Assembly (NCBI GenBank): GCA_000827265.1
Contig: KN834808.1
Location: 199,864 to 263,863, forward strand
Length of the DNA stretch: 64,000 bases
Direction of reading: 5' to 3'
Source of the DNA: Collybiopsis luxurians FD-317 M1
Taxonomy: Eukaryota > Basidiomycota > Agaricomycetes > Agaricales > Omphalotaceae
The notes under the pieces are model-generated. The model was not told where the DNA came from and did no database searches. It worked only from the letters and a program-made list of their open reading frames with translations. This document shows, one piece after another, positions 37,279 to 48,984 of this stretch. The position numbers and the translations under genes were made by a program. Numbering within the stretch: the first letter of the stretch is position 1; every line of letters begins with the position of its first letter.

Positions 37279-38809
37279 GATGAAGTAGCAACATTGGGCA
37301 TAGTCTCCGTGGGCATAGTTTCCGTCTTTTAAATTAACGTCAGGATCACCGACGGACTTACCGCCGGGATGAAAATGAGACAGGCGGCAATCCGGATCGA
37401 GGTGTCTCCGATTTCTCTTTACTATGGCTTGAGATACTTTGCTTTGGCCTCGCGTTATTGAGCGGTTATCGCGGCTGGGCAATTAATTCAAACTAGCGCC
37501 TAGTTCCACCTTCGTCTTTCCTCTGGGAGGGTATAGTACTCGACCTTTTACATTCTCTTCGGACAGTAAGAATAACTGAGGGAATACCGCTTATAGAGTT
37601 TGATTTTCATGGGTACGTCTAGCCAACGTCCATTATCTCCGGCCTATCCTGTAAACGATTTGCGGATACTCTCTAAATATGGACTCTTTTGATGAAGTGA
37701 CAGCAGTGGCTCTTTCGATGAAGGAGGATTGGGGTAGTTCCATATGGTAACGAAGAAGAGCTGCTGAATGCATTAGAATCATTTGGGACTTTATTTACTC
37801 ACTCATTTACGCACTCGTGTACTAAATACTCAACTGCTGCCCGCCTCGGGCCTCAGCCTACCTTCCCCTCCAGCGTGCGTGCTGGAGCTGGCTGAAGTCT
37901 GCACAGCGGTCCAGATGTTCCCATGCGGGACCCCGCCTCAGCGGAGCCGTCTATATACTTTCTATCCATCTAGCCTGAGTTAACCGCGTCATATACAGTA
38001 TGGCAGGCAGCACGAACAAACATCGACTATTGAACATATCCTCCAGCCAATACTTATTAGTACTCACGGGCGGAGATGGAGGCTGGGAATGAAAGAAGGA
38101 AGACTTGTTGCACGGTATGGTCCACAACCTGAACGCCGATTTCCAGAGGTTATCCCGGTGCTGACCCAGTCATCATCGCTTCTAAGACTGTTGCAGGAGA
38201 AGACGAGCTCACAGCTGACGCAGGGTATCACTGCTGTAGATCTCCCCGCCCTGAAAACAGCCAGCCGTCTACAATACAAGAAGTACCAGCGGAATGGTTA
38301 AGATTGAGTCCACGCTTCATAGATGCCCTTGAGAATATAAATTACTTAAGTATGTGAGGAACTTGGGAATAATATACAGTTGGTTTGGTTAGTTAGTTGG
38401 TTTAGTTTAATGACTGCCTGCAGTGCTAACGCGTATGACAGCCGGTAGCTAAGAATAATCCCCCAGCGTGCGGATTGCCAGTAGCAAAGAAAAAACGGTG
38501 TACTGGGCATCCTACGCTGATGAGGTCGCTGAGCATCGTAAAGGTCTAGTACTCGACCTTTCCCATTCCCTTCGGACAGTAAAGATAGCTCATAAAATAC
38601 CGACCAATTACCTTGATTTTCATGGGTACGTCTGGAAAAAAACATCATAAATTTGCATACTACCAGAAACATACATTCGTGTCAGGATGATTGATTCTCT
38701 GCGGTTATGCTTATAGATTAAATCGCTCTTGCTACCACACTTGAGGTAGAGAATTCCCCACGTACTTCCAGGCTGAATTACCTGTGTGGAGTATGTTTAC
38801 TTACAACCT

Positions 38810-40236
38810 TCAATAATCCTTAACCTGTTCCTCCATGTACTTCCACAGCTCCTTCGCGAGATCGGGGTCTCTGACTTTAGGATTAGGTTCTTTGGGATCG
38901 TATCGAGCCCACGCTGTCAGGTACTGTGGAAGGAGCGTCCAACCGTGAGTTAACATGGAAGAGTGAACAATTGATGGGGATGGAGAAATACAACCCACCT
39001 TCCCGTTGTATTCAGAACATTCAGGAGCAGTCGCAGCATAGAGAGGTCCTAAACCGCCGAGTTCCACGGGGTAGAAGAGTGCCCAATACTATCAAGTAGA
39101 CAAGAATAAAGGGGGAGTGTTGTTAATTACCGCGATGATGGGAAGCTTGAGAGACGTACGAGGAAGCCTATGACAAGTGCAGGCCCGTGCCGTCCTAGTT
39201 CACTTCTAACACTGCCAGGATGAAGAGAAATGGAGACAATTCCTTTTTCCCCATATCGTTTAGCGAGTTCGTTGGAGAATAGGATGTTTCCCTGCCATGA
39301 TGAGAGCAAGGAGTTGATAAAAGAATAAGTAAGTTTTACAAAGAGGAACAGAGCGAGATTGAGAAACTCAGCAGTTTTACTCTGTCCATACAGCACGATT
39401 TTCCGCATCTTTCTCCGTGCAGGACTGTCTTTGAATGTGTTAAAGTCGAGCTTGGGGAAGAAATGATGCCCGTAGGAAGATACGTTTACTACACGAACTT
39501 GTTTGTTGGGTGTGGTTTCGGCTGTAGATTTTAGGATTGGAAGAAGCAGCTTCGTGAAGTAAAAAGGGCCTACAAAAGTTGTTGAGAATTTACGTAGCGG
39601 CTGCGATGATGAGTATCTACGAGCACATACCGAGTGTATTGACTCCGAACTGCATGTCAAATCCTTGTGCTGTTAGCTGATCGATCGGTGGTGAAGAAAG
39701 TCCCCTGTAAAACAAGAGGATAAGGGCCGAGCGCAAGTGAGGAAGGGAGGGACGATAGTGGGTCTTACGCGTTGTTGATAAGAACATGGAGTTTGGTTTC
39801 CATTCTGCGTTTCGATGTCAGCCGAAGAGTCGAGAAGCGAAAAAGTAGAAGGTAGAATCTTTACTGTAAGAATTCCTCCACGGTTTGCCTGATGGTCGTT
39901 AAGTCGCTCAGATCCAGCTTGAGAAAAATCGCCTCCTTCCCAGTCTTTTCCTTTAACTCCTCGATGGCAGCTTCCGCCTTCTCTTGACTTCGAACGGCTA
40001 TGTACACTTTGGCATTGTGCTTCAAAAGTTGCTCCGCCACGACTTTTCCGATTCCTGGAGGAATACGAATAAGAATTTGTGAGATAGAACAAACCTGCCA
40101 GGTAGGAATGTAATATCTGCAAAGACGCACCTGTGTTGGAGCCAGTGACGATGATGACTTGGCCGGTCAGGTCAGGGATTTGATCAAACGACCACGTCGG
40201 TTTCGGAGGGAGATTGTGGGAGATATAGTGGCCCAT
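38810..40236 (-). CDS. Short-chain dehydrogenase/reductase, copy 2, with altered intron
   Basis: Classical SDR with retinol-dehydrogenase-like features: N-terminal [17 protein letters not shown], Rossmann motif TGSNTGIGK, NNAG, VNVSSYGHHF and catalytic YGQSK. It is an NAD(P)-dependent oxidoreductase of unknown substrate. Exon 1 is 40236-40131; the last exon ends at 38810. The exon 2/3 junction is open ([14 protein letters not shown]). The segment 39372-39292 corresponds to intron 5 of copy 3 but starts GC, not GT. It is 81 nt, a multiple of three, and has no stop. Spliced as a GC-AG intron it would give about 312 residues; retained it adds 27 mostly hydrophobic residues right after the catalytic Lys, giving about 339. 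No other damage is seen. Confidence 0.75.
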
Positions 40237-41799
40237 GATGAAGTAGCAACGTTGGGCATTGTCTCCGTGGGCATAGTTTCCGTCTTTTAAATTGACGTCA
40301 GGTCACCGACGGACTTACCGCCGGGATGAAAATGAGACAGGCGGCGATCCGGATCGAGGTGTACATTTATCTAATTTCTCATAGTACTCCGGTTGAGGTA
40401 CTTGTTCGCTTTGCTTTGGTCTTGCGTTATTTAGCCGTCATCGCGGCTGGGGACTTGATTCATAATAGTGTTCAGTACCATCCTTGTCTTTCCCCTGGAG
40501 GGTATAGTGCTCGACCTTTAAGAATATTGGAGGGACATCCCGACCACAGAGCTTCATTTTCATGGGTACGTTCAGCAAATATCCATCATCTCCGGCATAT
40601 CCTGTAAACAATTTGCAGATACTCTCTCCTCTACTCTGGTGCTTGGATTGATACTTGGTACTGATGCGGACAGGCCAAAGGTCCACGGGTTTGACGACGA
40701 CAGAGTAAAGATCGATTTATAGGCTAACGCCGTTCTCTGGCAGTCTTAGCGTCCTGCATTCGGTTCGGCTTACTTGACACTGGCGTGGCTTCTCGGTCGT
40801 ACATCTCCCTCACCTAATTGCGAGTTGTTCGTCGCACATTTTGTTGCGACAGTCATGACTCGGCGCATCGGCATATCTGCCTCGATGCTTACATATCTGC
40901 CGTTAATCTTCGCATCAGTAAATGGCCACTGCTCTCATAAGCCCAACCCTACCACTATTTGATTTCTTCTGCCTCCCTGCACCTCCATTGGGTGTCAGTC
41001 GAGAGAGATTTTGACGGCACCGCACGCAGGCCTTGTTTAAATGATCTTGTGCCGAGCCCCACTCCTACCATCCGGCCATAATCCGGCAACGGCCCGGGTC
41101 CCTCTCGCGCCTAAACTCAAGTAGTGCTCCTCTTGGTATGCTGATACTTCTATGACTACCCATTATTCTGTTACCTTCCCCTATATCATCCTCAGCTCAT
41201 AACTTAACTCCTCGTTCAGAAGTGTTTCAGGGGCAGCGAATCTCAGGACGAGTCATTGCTCATTGCTCATCTATTTGGAAGCAGCCTCGCAGATCATCTT
41301 GTCAGTAACGATTCGTTTTGATGAAGCCAACAGCAGTGGCTCTTTCGGTAGTGGAAGATTGAGGAGGAGCTGCTGAATGCATTATAATCTTTCGGTATTT
41401 TATTTATTCACTCATTTACGTACTCGTGTACTAAATACTCAACTGTTGCCAGCCTTGGGGCCCAGTCTACCCTCCCCTCCAGCGTACATGCTGGAGCTGG
41501 TTGAGCTCGCTGAAGTCTGCACAGCGGTCCGGGTGTTCCCATACCTCAGTGGAGCCGTCTAGATACATATCTATCTATCTATCTAGCCTGAGTTAAAACA
41601 TCGTACATACCGCTAGAAACGTCCATTTGTGTCAGGATCATCGATCCTCTACATAGTACTAGTTATGCGTATAGATTAAATCGCTACTCTAACGACTGTT
41701 GTTGCCATACCCGAGATAGGAGATTCCCCTCGTACGACAGTGTATCCACTGTACGAAGTCCATTCACGCTCCAATCCACGATCCACGATCCATCATGTA

Positions 41800-43349
41800 C
41801 TAAGTACAATAATCCCTAACCTGCTCCTCCATGTACTCCCACAACTCCTTCGCAAGATCGGGGTCTCTCACTTTCGGATTCGGCTCTTCGGCATCGTACC
41901 GCGCCCATGCTGTTAGATACTGTGAAATTGAAAGACACGAAAAAGGGAAGGGGAAAGGGGAAGGGTTCGGGAAGACCGTTAGTTAGTTTTTGACTAGTTG
42001 ATAATGATATGGATATGGAGGAGTAAACTTGAAAGGTTGACCAATCGATGAATTGGTGCAGATGGACGACTCGGAGATGTAAATGTACAAGTACAAGTGA
42101 ACCTGTTACCCACCTTCCCATTGTATTCATCGCATTCCGGAGCAGTCGCTGCATAGAGAGGTCCTAGACCGCCGAATTCCTCAGGATAGAAAAGTGCCCA
42201 GTGCTGTTATACGAGAATTGTAAACTACCCCATGATGAGGGAGGGAGAGACGTACGATGAAACGCATGACAAGCTCTGGTCCGTGCCGTCCTAGTTCACT
42301 TCTGACACTACCAGGATGAAGAGAGATGGATACGATTCCTTTTTCGCCGTATCGTTTAGCGAGTTCGTTAGAGAAGAGAATGTTTCCCTGCCATGGTGAG
42401 AGAGCAAGGAAGCGGATCAATGAAAAAAATAGCAAAGCGACATTGGAGAAACTGACTTACAGTTTTACTCTGTCCGTATAACAACATTCCCTGCATCTTT
42501 CTCCGTGCGGGACCGTCTTTGAACGTGTTAAAGTCGAGCTTGGGGAAGAAATGATGTGCGTAGGAAGAAACATGTACCACACGAACATGTTTGTTGGGTG
42601 TGGTTTCCGCGGTGGATGTTAGGATTGGAAGAAGGAGCTTCGTGAAGAAAAAAGGACCTAACATGCACAAAGTTGTTGAGAATTTAGTCTACGTAGCAGG
42701 CTGCGATGATGAATATCTCCGAGTAAGTACATACCGAGTGTATTGACTCCAAACTGCAAGTCAAATCCTTGCGCTGTTACCTGATCGATGGGTGGTGAAG
42801 CAACTCCGCTGTAAAACAAGAGGATAAGGGCCAAAATACGAGATAGGAAGAGACGATAATGGGTCTTACGCGTTATTGATAAGGACATGGAGTTTAGTTT
42901 CCTTTCTGTGTTTAAGAATCAAAAAGCGCAAAAAGAAAAAAGAGGATGGAAACATTTACTCACCTTAAAAATTCCTCCACGGAAGGCTTGATAGTCGTCA
43001 AGTCGTTTAAATCCAGCTTGAGAAAGATCGCCTCCTTCCCAGTCTTTTCCTTCAAATCTTTGATAGCAGCCTCCGCCTTTTCCTGACTTCGGACGGCCAT
43101 GTACACTTTGGCATTGTGTTTCAAAAGTTGCTCGGCTACGACCTTTCCGATTCCTGGAGGGATAACGAATAGTAAGTAAGAGAATTTGTGAAATATAACG
43201 TGCCCTTCCGAGTAGGTAAGGTATGGAACGTAAAAATTACTACCTGTGTTGGACCCGGTAACGATGATGACTTGGCCGGTCAGGTCAGGGATTTTATCGA
43301 AGGACCAAGTCGGTTTTGGAGGGAAGTTGTGAGAGATGTAGTGGCCCAT
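41800..43349 (-). CDS. Short-chain dehydrogenase/reductase, copy 3, intact
   Basis: Exons are 43349-43244, 43153-42964, 42905-42870, 42808-42735, 42657-42461, 42387-42256, 42203-42114 and 41919-41800. All seven introns are GT..AG with matching phases, giving 314 residues. The cofactor motif TGSNTGIG is at residues 31-38, NNAG at 109-112, Ser166/167 in HVSSYAHHF, and the catalytic pair Tyr196/Lys200 in YGQSK. The Ser-to-Tyr spacing is wide, as in the RDH11/WWOX-like subgroup, so an aldehyde, ketone or lipid-type substrate is likely but not identifiable. No signal peptide or clear membrane span is present. This is the only copy with all splice sites standard, and it serves as the reference for the other two. 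Confidence 0.88.
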
Positions 43350-43635
43350 GGTGAAGTAGCGAGCCTGGGGTTAGAGATTAGGCATCAGGCTCCGTATTTT
43401 AAATTGGTGACCCTCAGGGTTACCGACGGACTTTCCGGCGGGGATGAATAAGTCACCAGTTGACGCGTACAGGCGGCATCCGGATTGAGATGTGTATCCA
43501 ATTTCTTTTTACTACACATATACATTGTACCGTTCAGGCTCCGGTTCGAGGTACTCGTACGTTTTGCTTTGCTCTGCTGTGCATTGGTCATTGCCGTTAT
43601 CGCAGCCGGGAAAGTGGTGTTTCATGCCAGAAGTA

Positions 43636-44172
43636 CGGCCTATGTTCCGAGTGATATGCGGGCGAAACACGCCCTGCCCGCACCCTATATCATGCCCGCC
43701 CATACAATTTTTGCACTGGAACAATCATTGGACTTTTTTTTCCCTCTAGCTTAGCGGCGTTGATTTACATTGTCTTGGTGGGTACTGTTTTTTCCAGTTG
43801 AATCTCGCTATGCCTTTACACCATAAATATAGTATAGTGTGCAATCAACAACGTCACTATATCTAGGCATGGTGTTTTTGATATCAAGGTGTAAGACCAG
43901 TGTTTCATTTACACGTCGCGACTTTTTTCCTGATATCTGGTTTTTTCAGTATACGCGATATCTTTTCTTGAATTGTGAGCAACGGCTTCTTCATAGCTGC
44001 GAGATTGATGCACGATTTACCGCTGAGTCCAGACTTCACATTCGAAAACAGCTTCGAGAGGAACTCGATGCGACGATTCCATTTAGCCTTAATTCCGGCC
44101 TATGTTCCGAGTGATATGCGGGCGAAACACGCCCCGCCCGCACCCCATATCATGCCCGCCCATACAATTTTT
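43636..44172. mobile_element. Short element bounded by 77-bp direct repeats (TRIM-like candidate)
   Basis: 43636-43712 and 44096-44172 are 77-bp direct repeats with no indel and only two visible substitutions, exactly 460 bp apart. Each begins cggcctatgttccgagtgat, ends catacaattttt, and contains a GC-rich imperfect inverted section (gatatgcgggcg / cgcccgcaccc). A weaker third relative ending catacaatttttata lies near 44.43-44.48 kb. The size fits a terminal-repeat miniature element, but no TG..CA ends, primer site or target duplication was recognised. A local tandem duplication is the alternative. Confidence 0.45.
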
Positions 44173-45117
44173 ATGTCCCGCGGGCGGACCCATTCATTTC
44201 GCTATTCACTCGACAATGAGGGATGGCTAGTAATTTCCATTGATTTTAGAAATGAATAGATACAAAATTGTATGTGAGGCAATGTGCATAGGGTAGAAAA
44301 TAAATACCATTGCAATTTTCGTAGTGAGTGATGTCTGTGGAACTTAGTTGCAGCTGTAACTATATACTGCGAATTTTAGAAATAAGCGCCGGTTAGAATG
44401 ATGATATGAAAGAAATTGCATTTTTGTAATGCAAATGCCCCATCATGACATGGCCCCTACACATACAATTTTTATAGCTTATACTTGCGAGAGCACAAGA
44501 AAGGGGTAAGGTGAATACGTTGGGCTTACTGTAGGTGAATGCTTGGAGTATTCGCCCTTGCACGAAGAAATCGTATCTATCTGCTGTATCTTATATATGC
44601 ATCGACCCTTCTTGAAGGGACGACATCTATTTGCCGTGGCTTGCTGTTTGCCTGGACTCGGGACAGCTACTTAGTGTGTACTGTAAGCCTTCTTTAAGGG
44701 CATGGTAGTTAATTGTTGCGGCCAGTATATGCTGGAAGGCTTGTGGCATGGAAGATTAGTAAATATTAACTGGAGCTTTTTCGTTCTGTATTCCGGTCGA
44801 ATAGATGCATTGCGTAAATTCATCATGGAAATGTGACTTATTCATGGTGTATCTTTTACAAAGAGGGACAGTTGAACGTCGGTTTACTGTAGCTTCCTGA
44901 TGCTGTACCCCTTTCAAACAATAGGGACCATAATTAATTGCCGTAACTTGTAATTGCTGATGCGTGGAAAGACCATATTTATTTGCTTTCACTCATAAAT
45001 TCTGTAAGCCTGTTGTAGAAGGACAAGCTACCAAGACTATTTACCATTCAATTCTCCTACCTGCCCATACCATTTCTAGGGGTGGACAATTACATATGGC
45101 TCCCTACTTACAGTAAT
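44173..45117. other. Transition region with very degenerate satellite-like sequence
   Basis: No gene. CpG becomes rarer from about 44.23 kb. From about 44.53 kb, faint satellite-like pieces appear (atatatgc, ctatttgccgt, tgcatggt-type words), suggesting the old edge of the 51-bp array. Confidence 0.4.
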
Positions 45118-48100
45118 GCAAGGTTTACAGCACATATAAAGTAAATAATTTTGGTCCGTTCATTCAAGGCTTACAGCATATATTAACCAGAATAAATATG
45201 GTATGCTGTTCCTTCGAGCATGCGCTGAAAGGATTGCAGCATATGTTGGCTAAAGTAGATAAATGCAGTCCTTTGCAAGATTTACACCTTAAGTTGGCTA
45301 TAAGAAATCGATGCTGACCCTCCATGCAAGGATTGAAGCATATGTTAGCTACGAGAGATAGATGCTGTCCCATTATGCAAGGATTACAGCATATGTTAGC
45401 TCCACGAAATAGATGCTGTCACTCCTTGCAAAGATTACAGCATATGTTAGCTGAAAGAAATAGATGCTGTCACCCCTTGCAATGATTACAGCATATGTTA
45501 GCTATAAGAAATAGATGCTGTCACCCCTTGCAAAGATTACAGCATATGCTAGCTATAAGAAATAGATGCTGTCACTCCTTGCAAAGATTACAGCATATGT
45601 TAGCTATAAGAAATAGATGCTGCGCCTCCTTGCAAAGATTACAGCATATGTTAACTAAAAGAAATAGATGTTGTCCCTCTATGCATGGATTACTAGCTAT
45701 AGGAAATAAATGCTGCCACTCCATATCAGGATTAAAGTATACATTAGCTATAAGAAATAGATGCTGTCACTCTATGCAAGGAGTACAGCATATGTTAGCT
45801 ATAAGCAATAGATCCCGGTCCTCCATGCAAGGATTACAGTATCACTTAGCTATAGGAAATAGATGCTGCCACTCCTTATCAGAATTAAAGTATATATTAG
45901 CTATAGGAAATAGATGCTGTCACTCACATGTTAGCCGTAAGAAAGAAATGCTGTTACTCTATGCAAGGAGTACAGCATATGTTAGTTATAAGAAATAGAT
46001 CCTGTTCCTCCATGCAAGGATTACAGCATCACTTAGCTGAAGGAAATAGATGCTGCCACTCCATGTCAGGATTAAAGCATATGTTAGCTATAAGAAATAG
46101 ATACTGCCACTCACATGTTAGCTATAAGAAATAGATACTGCCACTCACATGTTAGTTGTAAGACATAGATGCTATCACCCTATGCAAGGATTACAGCATA
46201 TGTTAGCTGTAAGAAAGAGATGCTGTCACTCTATACAAGGAGTACAGCATATGTTAGCTATAAGAAATAGATCCTGACCCTCCATGCAAGGATTACAGCA
46301 TCACTTAGCTATAGGAAATCCATGCTGCCACTCCATGTCAAGATTAAAGCATATGTTAGCTATAAGAAATAGATGCTGTCACTCACATGTTAGCTGTAAG
46401 ACATAGACACTATCACTCTATGCAAGGATTACAGCTGTAAGAAAAAGATGCTGTCACTCTATACAAGGAGTACAACATATGTTAGCTATAAGAAATAGAT
46501 CCTGACCCTCCATACAAGGATTACTGCATCACTTAGCTATAGGAAATAGATACCGACCCTCTGGCATGTAAGGATGCCGCCCCTCCATAGAAGGGTTCTG
46601 TCCCTCTATGCAAGGATTACAGCATATGTTAGCTTTAGGAAATAGGTGCTGTCTCTTCTTGCATAGATTACAGCATTATTAGCTATAGGAAATAGATGCA
46701 GTCCCTCGGGGCATGGATTACAGCATATATTAGCTATAGGAAATATATGCTGTCCCTCCATGCATGGCTTCTAGCATATGTTGGCTACAGGAAGTAAACA
46801 CACTATGCAAGGATTACAGCATGTGTTAGCTGTGAGAAAGAGATGCTGTCACTCTATGCAAGGAGTACAGCATATGTTAGCTATAAGAAATAGATCCTGA
46901 TCCTCCATGCAAGGATTACAGCATATGTTGGCTATAGGAAATAGATGCTGTCCCTCCTTGCATAGATTACAGCATTGTTAGCTATAGGAAATAGATGCAG
47001 TCCCTCCAGGGATGGATTATAGCATATATTAGCTATAGGAAATAAGTGCTGTCCCTCTATGCATGGCTTCTAGCATATGTGAGCTACAGGAAGTAAATGC
47101 TGTCCCTCCTTGCTTAGATTACAGTATATGTTAGCTGGAAAAAATAAATGCTGGCCCTCCTCACAAGGATCACAGCATATTAGCTGTAAGAAATAGATGC
47201 TGTCAGTCTATGCAAGGATTACAGCATATGTTAGCTATAAGAAATGGATACTGTCTCTCCATGCAAGGATTACAGCATATTTTAGCTGTAAGAAAAAGAT
47301 GCTGCCCCTCTATGCAAGGATTACAGCATAAGTTAGCTATAGTAGATAGATACTGTCCCTCCCTACATGTATTACTAGCCACAGAAAATAGATGTTGATC
47401 CCCCATGTAAGGATGCTGTTCCTCCATACAAGGATTACAGCATATATTAGCTATAGGAAATAGATGCTGTCCCTCCTTGCATATATTACAGCATATATTA
47501 GCTATACAAAATAAATGCTGTCTCCCTATGCAAGGATTACAGCATATGTTGGCTACAGAAGATAAATGCTGACCATTCATGCAAGAATTACAGCATATGT
47601 ATGCTGTAGGAAATAGATGCAGTCCCTCCAGGCATGAATTGTAGCATATGTTGGCTATAGAAAATAAACGCTAACCCTTCATGCAAGGATTACAGCACAT
47701 GTTGGCTATAAGAGATAGATCCTGTCCCTCGTTGCATAGATTACAGCACATGTAGGCTATGGGAAATAGATGCAATCCCTTGTTTTGTGGATTGCAGCAC
47801 ATGTAGGCTTCAGGAAATAGATGCAGTCACTTCATACACAGATTCCAGCATATGTAAGCTATAGGAAGTATATGCTGTCCCTTCATGCAAGGATCACAGC
47901 ATATATTGGCTACAAAGAATAGATGCTGTCCCTTTATACAAGGATTATGGTATATGTATATATATTGTTTGTGATAAACAAATGCTGTTCTGCCATTTCA
48001 AAATTACAGTATATTTTGGCTATAACTAATAGATGCTGTCCTTCCATGCATCACTTCAATTTATACTACCAATATTTTTAGCTTCAACTAGTAGGTGTTG

Positions 48101-48170
48101 TCCCTCGATGCAAGAATTACAACATATATTGGTCATAACAAATGGATATTGTCTGTCTAAGCAATATAGG
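45118..48170 (+). repeat. 51-bp satellite array, roughly 55-60 units
   Basis: A head-to-tail array. A typical unit is gcaaggattacagcatatg + ttagctataagaaatag + atgctgtccctccat, 51 bases long. Units near 45.43-45.65 kb are nearly identical; those near both ends are more diverged. Variant units lack part of the monomer (for example ctcacatgttag near 45.93, 46.12 and 46.39 kb). Because 51 is a multiple of three, frames stay open through runs of units: plus-strand 45495-45998 repeats MLAIRNRCCHSLQRLQH, and minus-strand 47580-47203 repeats ICCNPC-type units. I treat these as by-products of the unit length, not as genes. This is not a CRISPR array, as there are no unique spacers. Confidence 0.95.
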
Positions 48171-48984
48171 TAATATTTGTTTTACTTTAGAATTATCAGG
48201 GCATAGTAGATAGGTTTAGGTCCCCAATGCTTTCAAACTATCATTTGGTCTTTTGTTTGTTCATTCCCTCAAACTGAGAGATGTAGAAGATAAAGTGTGA
48301 TGGTGCCAACTTCAAGGGATGAGGGTTAGAATGTCTTGGTTTCTAATCCATCACCTGGCTTTCATGGGTCTCGGATTTTGCGCAACAGAGGGTGGAGTGT
48401 TGTAGTGTTGAATGCCCAGGTGAAGACTTCACTGGACATCATGTCGATGACATCATTTTTACAAATGAAGCAAGCATTTCTCTCAAGCAACAAATCTTGG
48501 AAGAACAAAGGAACTCATATGTTTGCCCCCATTCGAGAATATTTTTTTGTTCTTCCTTCTCTCCGACATATCTTGGAACAATATTGGTCACTTTCACACT
48601 TTTCACTGAGACATACTCTACTTCTGTGTATCGACATTACAATTGCAACTAGTGAAGAAATCTACAACCAGCCAAAAATGTTCATAAAGTGTACAGAATA
48701 CAAGCGGCATGTCTGAAAACATTTAAGAAGGAGGTAGTATAGAAACTTGCTAAAGCATACTCGAATTGTTTTAATCTAAGATTAAAATTTGGTGACTCAT
48801 CATCAACAATAGCATCCATCATGAGCAGTTCTGGTTTATCCCCTTTCCAAGTTCACATTACTCAATGCAGAGCAGTCAGATATGGTAAATGATCCTTTAA
48901 GATGTGAGCTGCTAAACCCCTCAAGGACTTGGTCAAATCCATGTCACTTGCTGTTCCTTCCCAACAAGCATTTAGTAGACTCCA
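48170..48984. other. CpG-poor stretch without a supported gene
   Basis: Overlapping plus-strand frames at 48336-48716 and 48392-48652 are not supported by splice sites or any domain. The last satellite-like words fade near 48.17 kb. Confidence 0.45.

Larger units (their letters stand above)
35600..40575 (+). repeat. About 95-bp repeat, four copies flanking SDR genes
   Basis: Copies lie at about 35603-35696, 37530-37621, 38540-38634 and 40499-40572 (the last shortened). They start around tagtactcgacctt and end at gattttcatgggtacgtct, all in one orientation. SDR genes 1 and 2 each have one copy about 250 bp upstream and one about 200-250 bp downstream. Confidence 0.6.
34967..43600. repeat. Tandem segmental triplication carrying three SDR genes
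   Basis: Unit A runs from about 34.97 to 37.98 kb and unit B from about 37.99 to 41.6 kb. Both begin cgcgtcatatacagtatggc and share flanks as well as the SDR gene. A third SDR copy with conserved promoter-side sequence follows at 41.6-43.5 kb. A segment of about 220 bp near the unit ends (37.76-37.98 and 41.37-41.60 kb, gtactaaatactcaact) also repeats. Unit C lacks the first 730 bp or so of units A and B. Confidence 0.75.

Noticed and set aside
45495..45998. 167-codon repeat protein in the satellite
   Set aside because: The frame is open only because the unit is 51 bp, a multiple of three. Similar frames exist on the other strand, and neighbouring units break them.
45118..48170. CRISPR array
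   Set aside because: Repeats are contiguous with no unique spacers, and the context is eukaryotic.
48336..48716. Plus-strand frame after the satellite
   Set aside because: Two overlapping frames compete, and neither has splice support or a recognisable motif.
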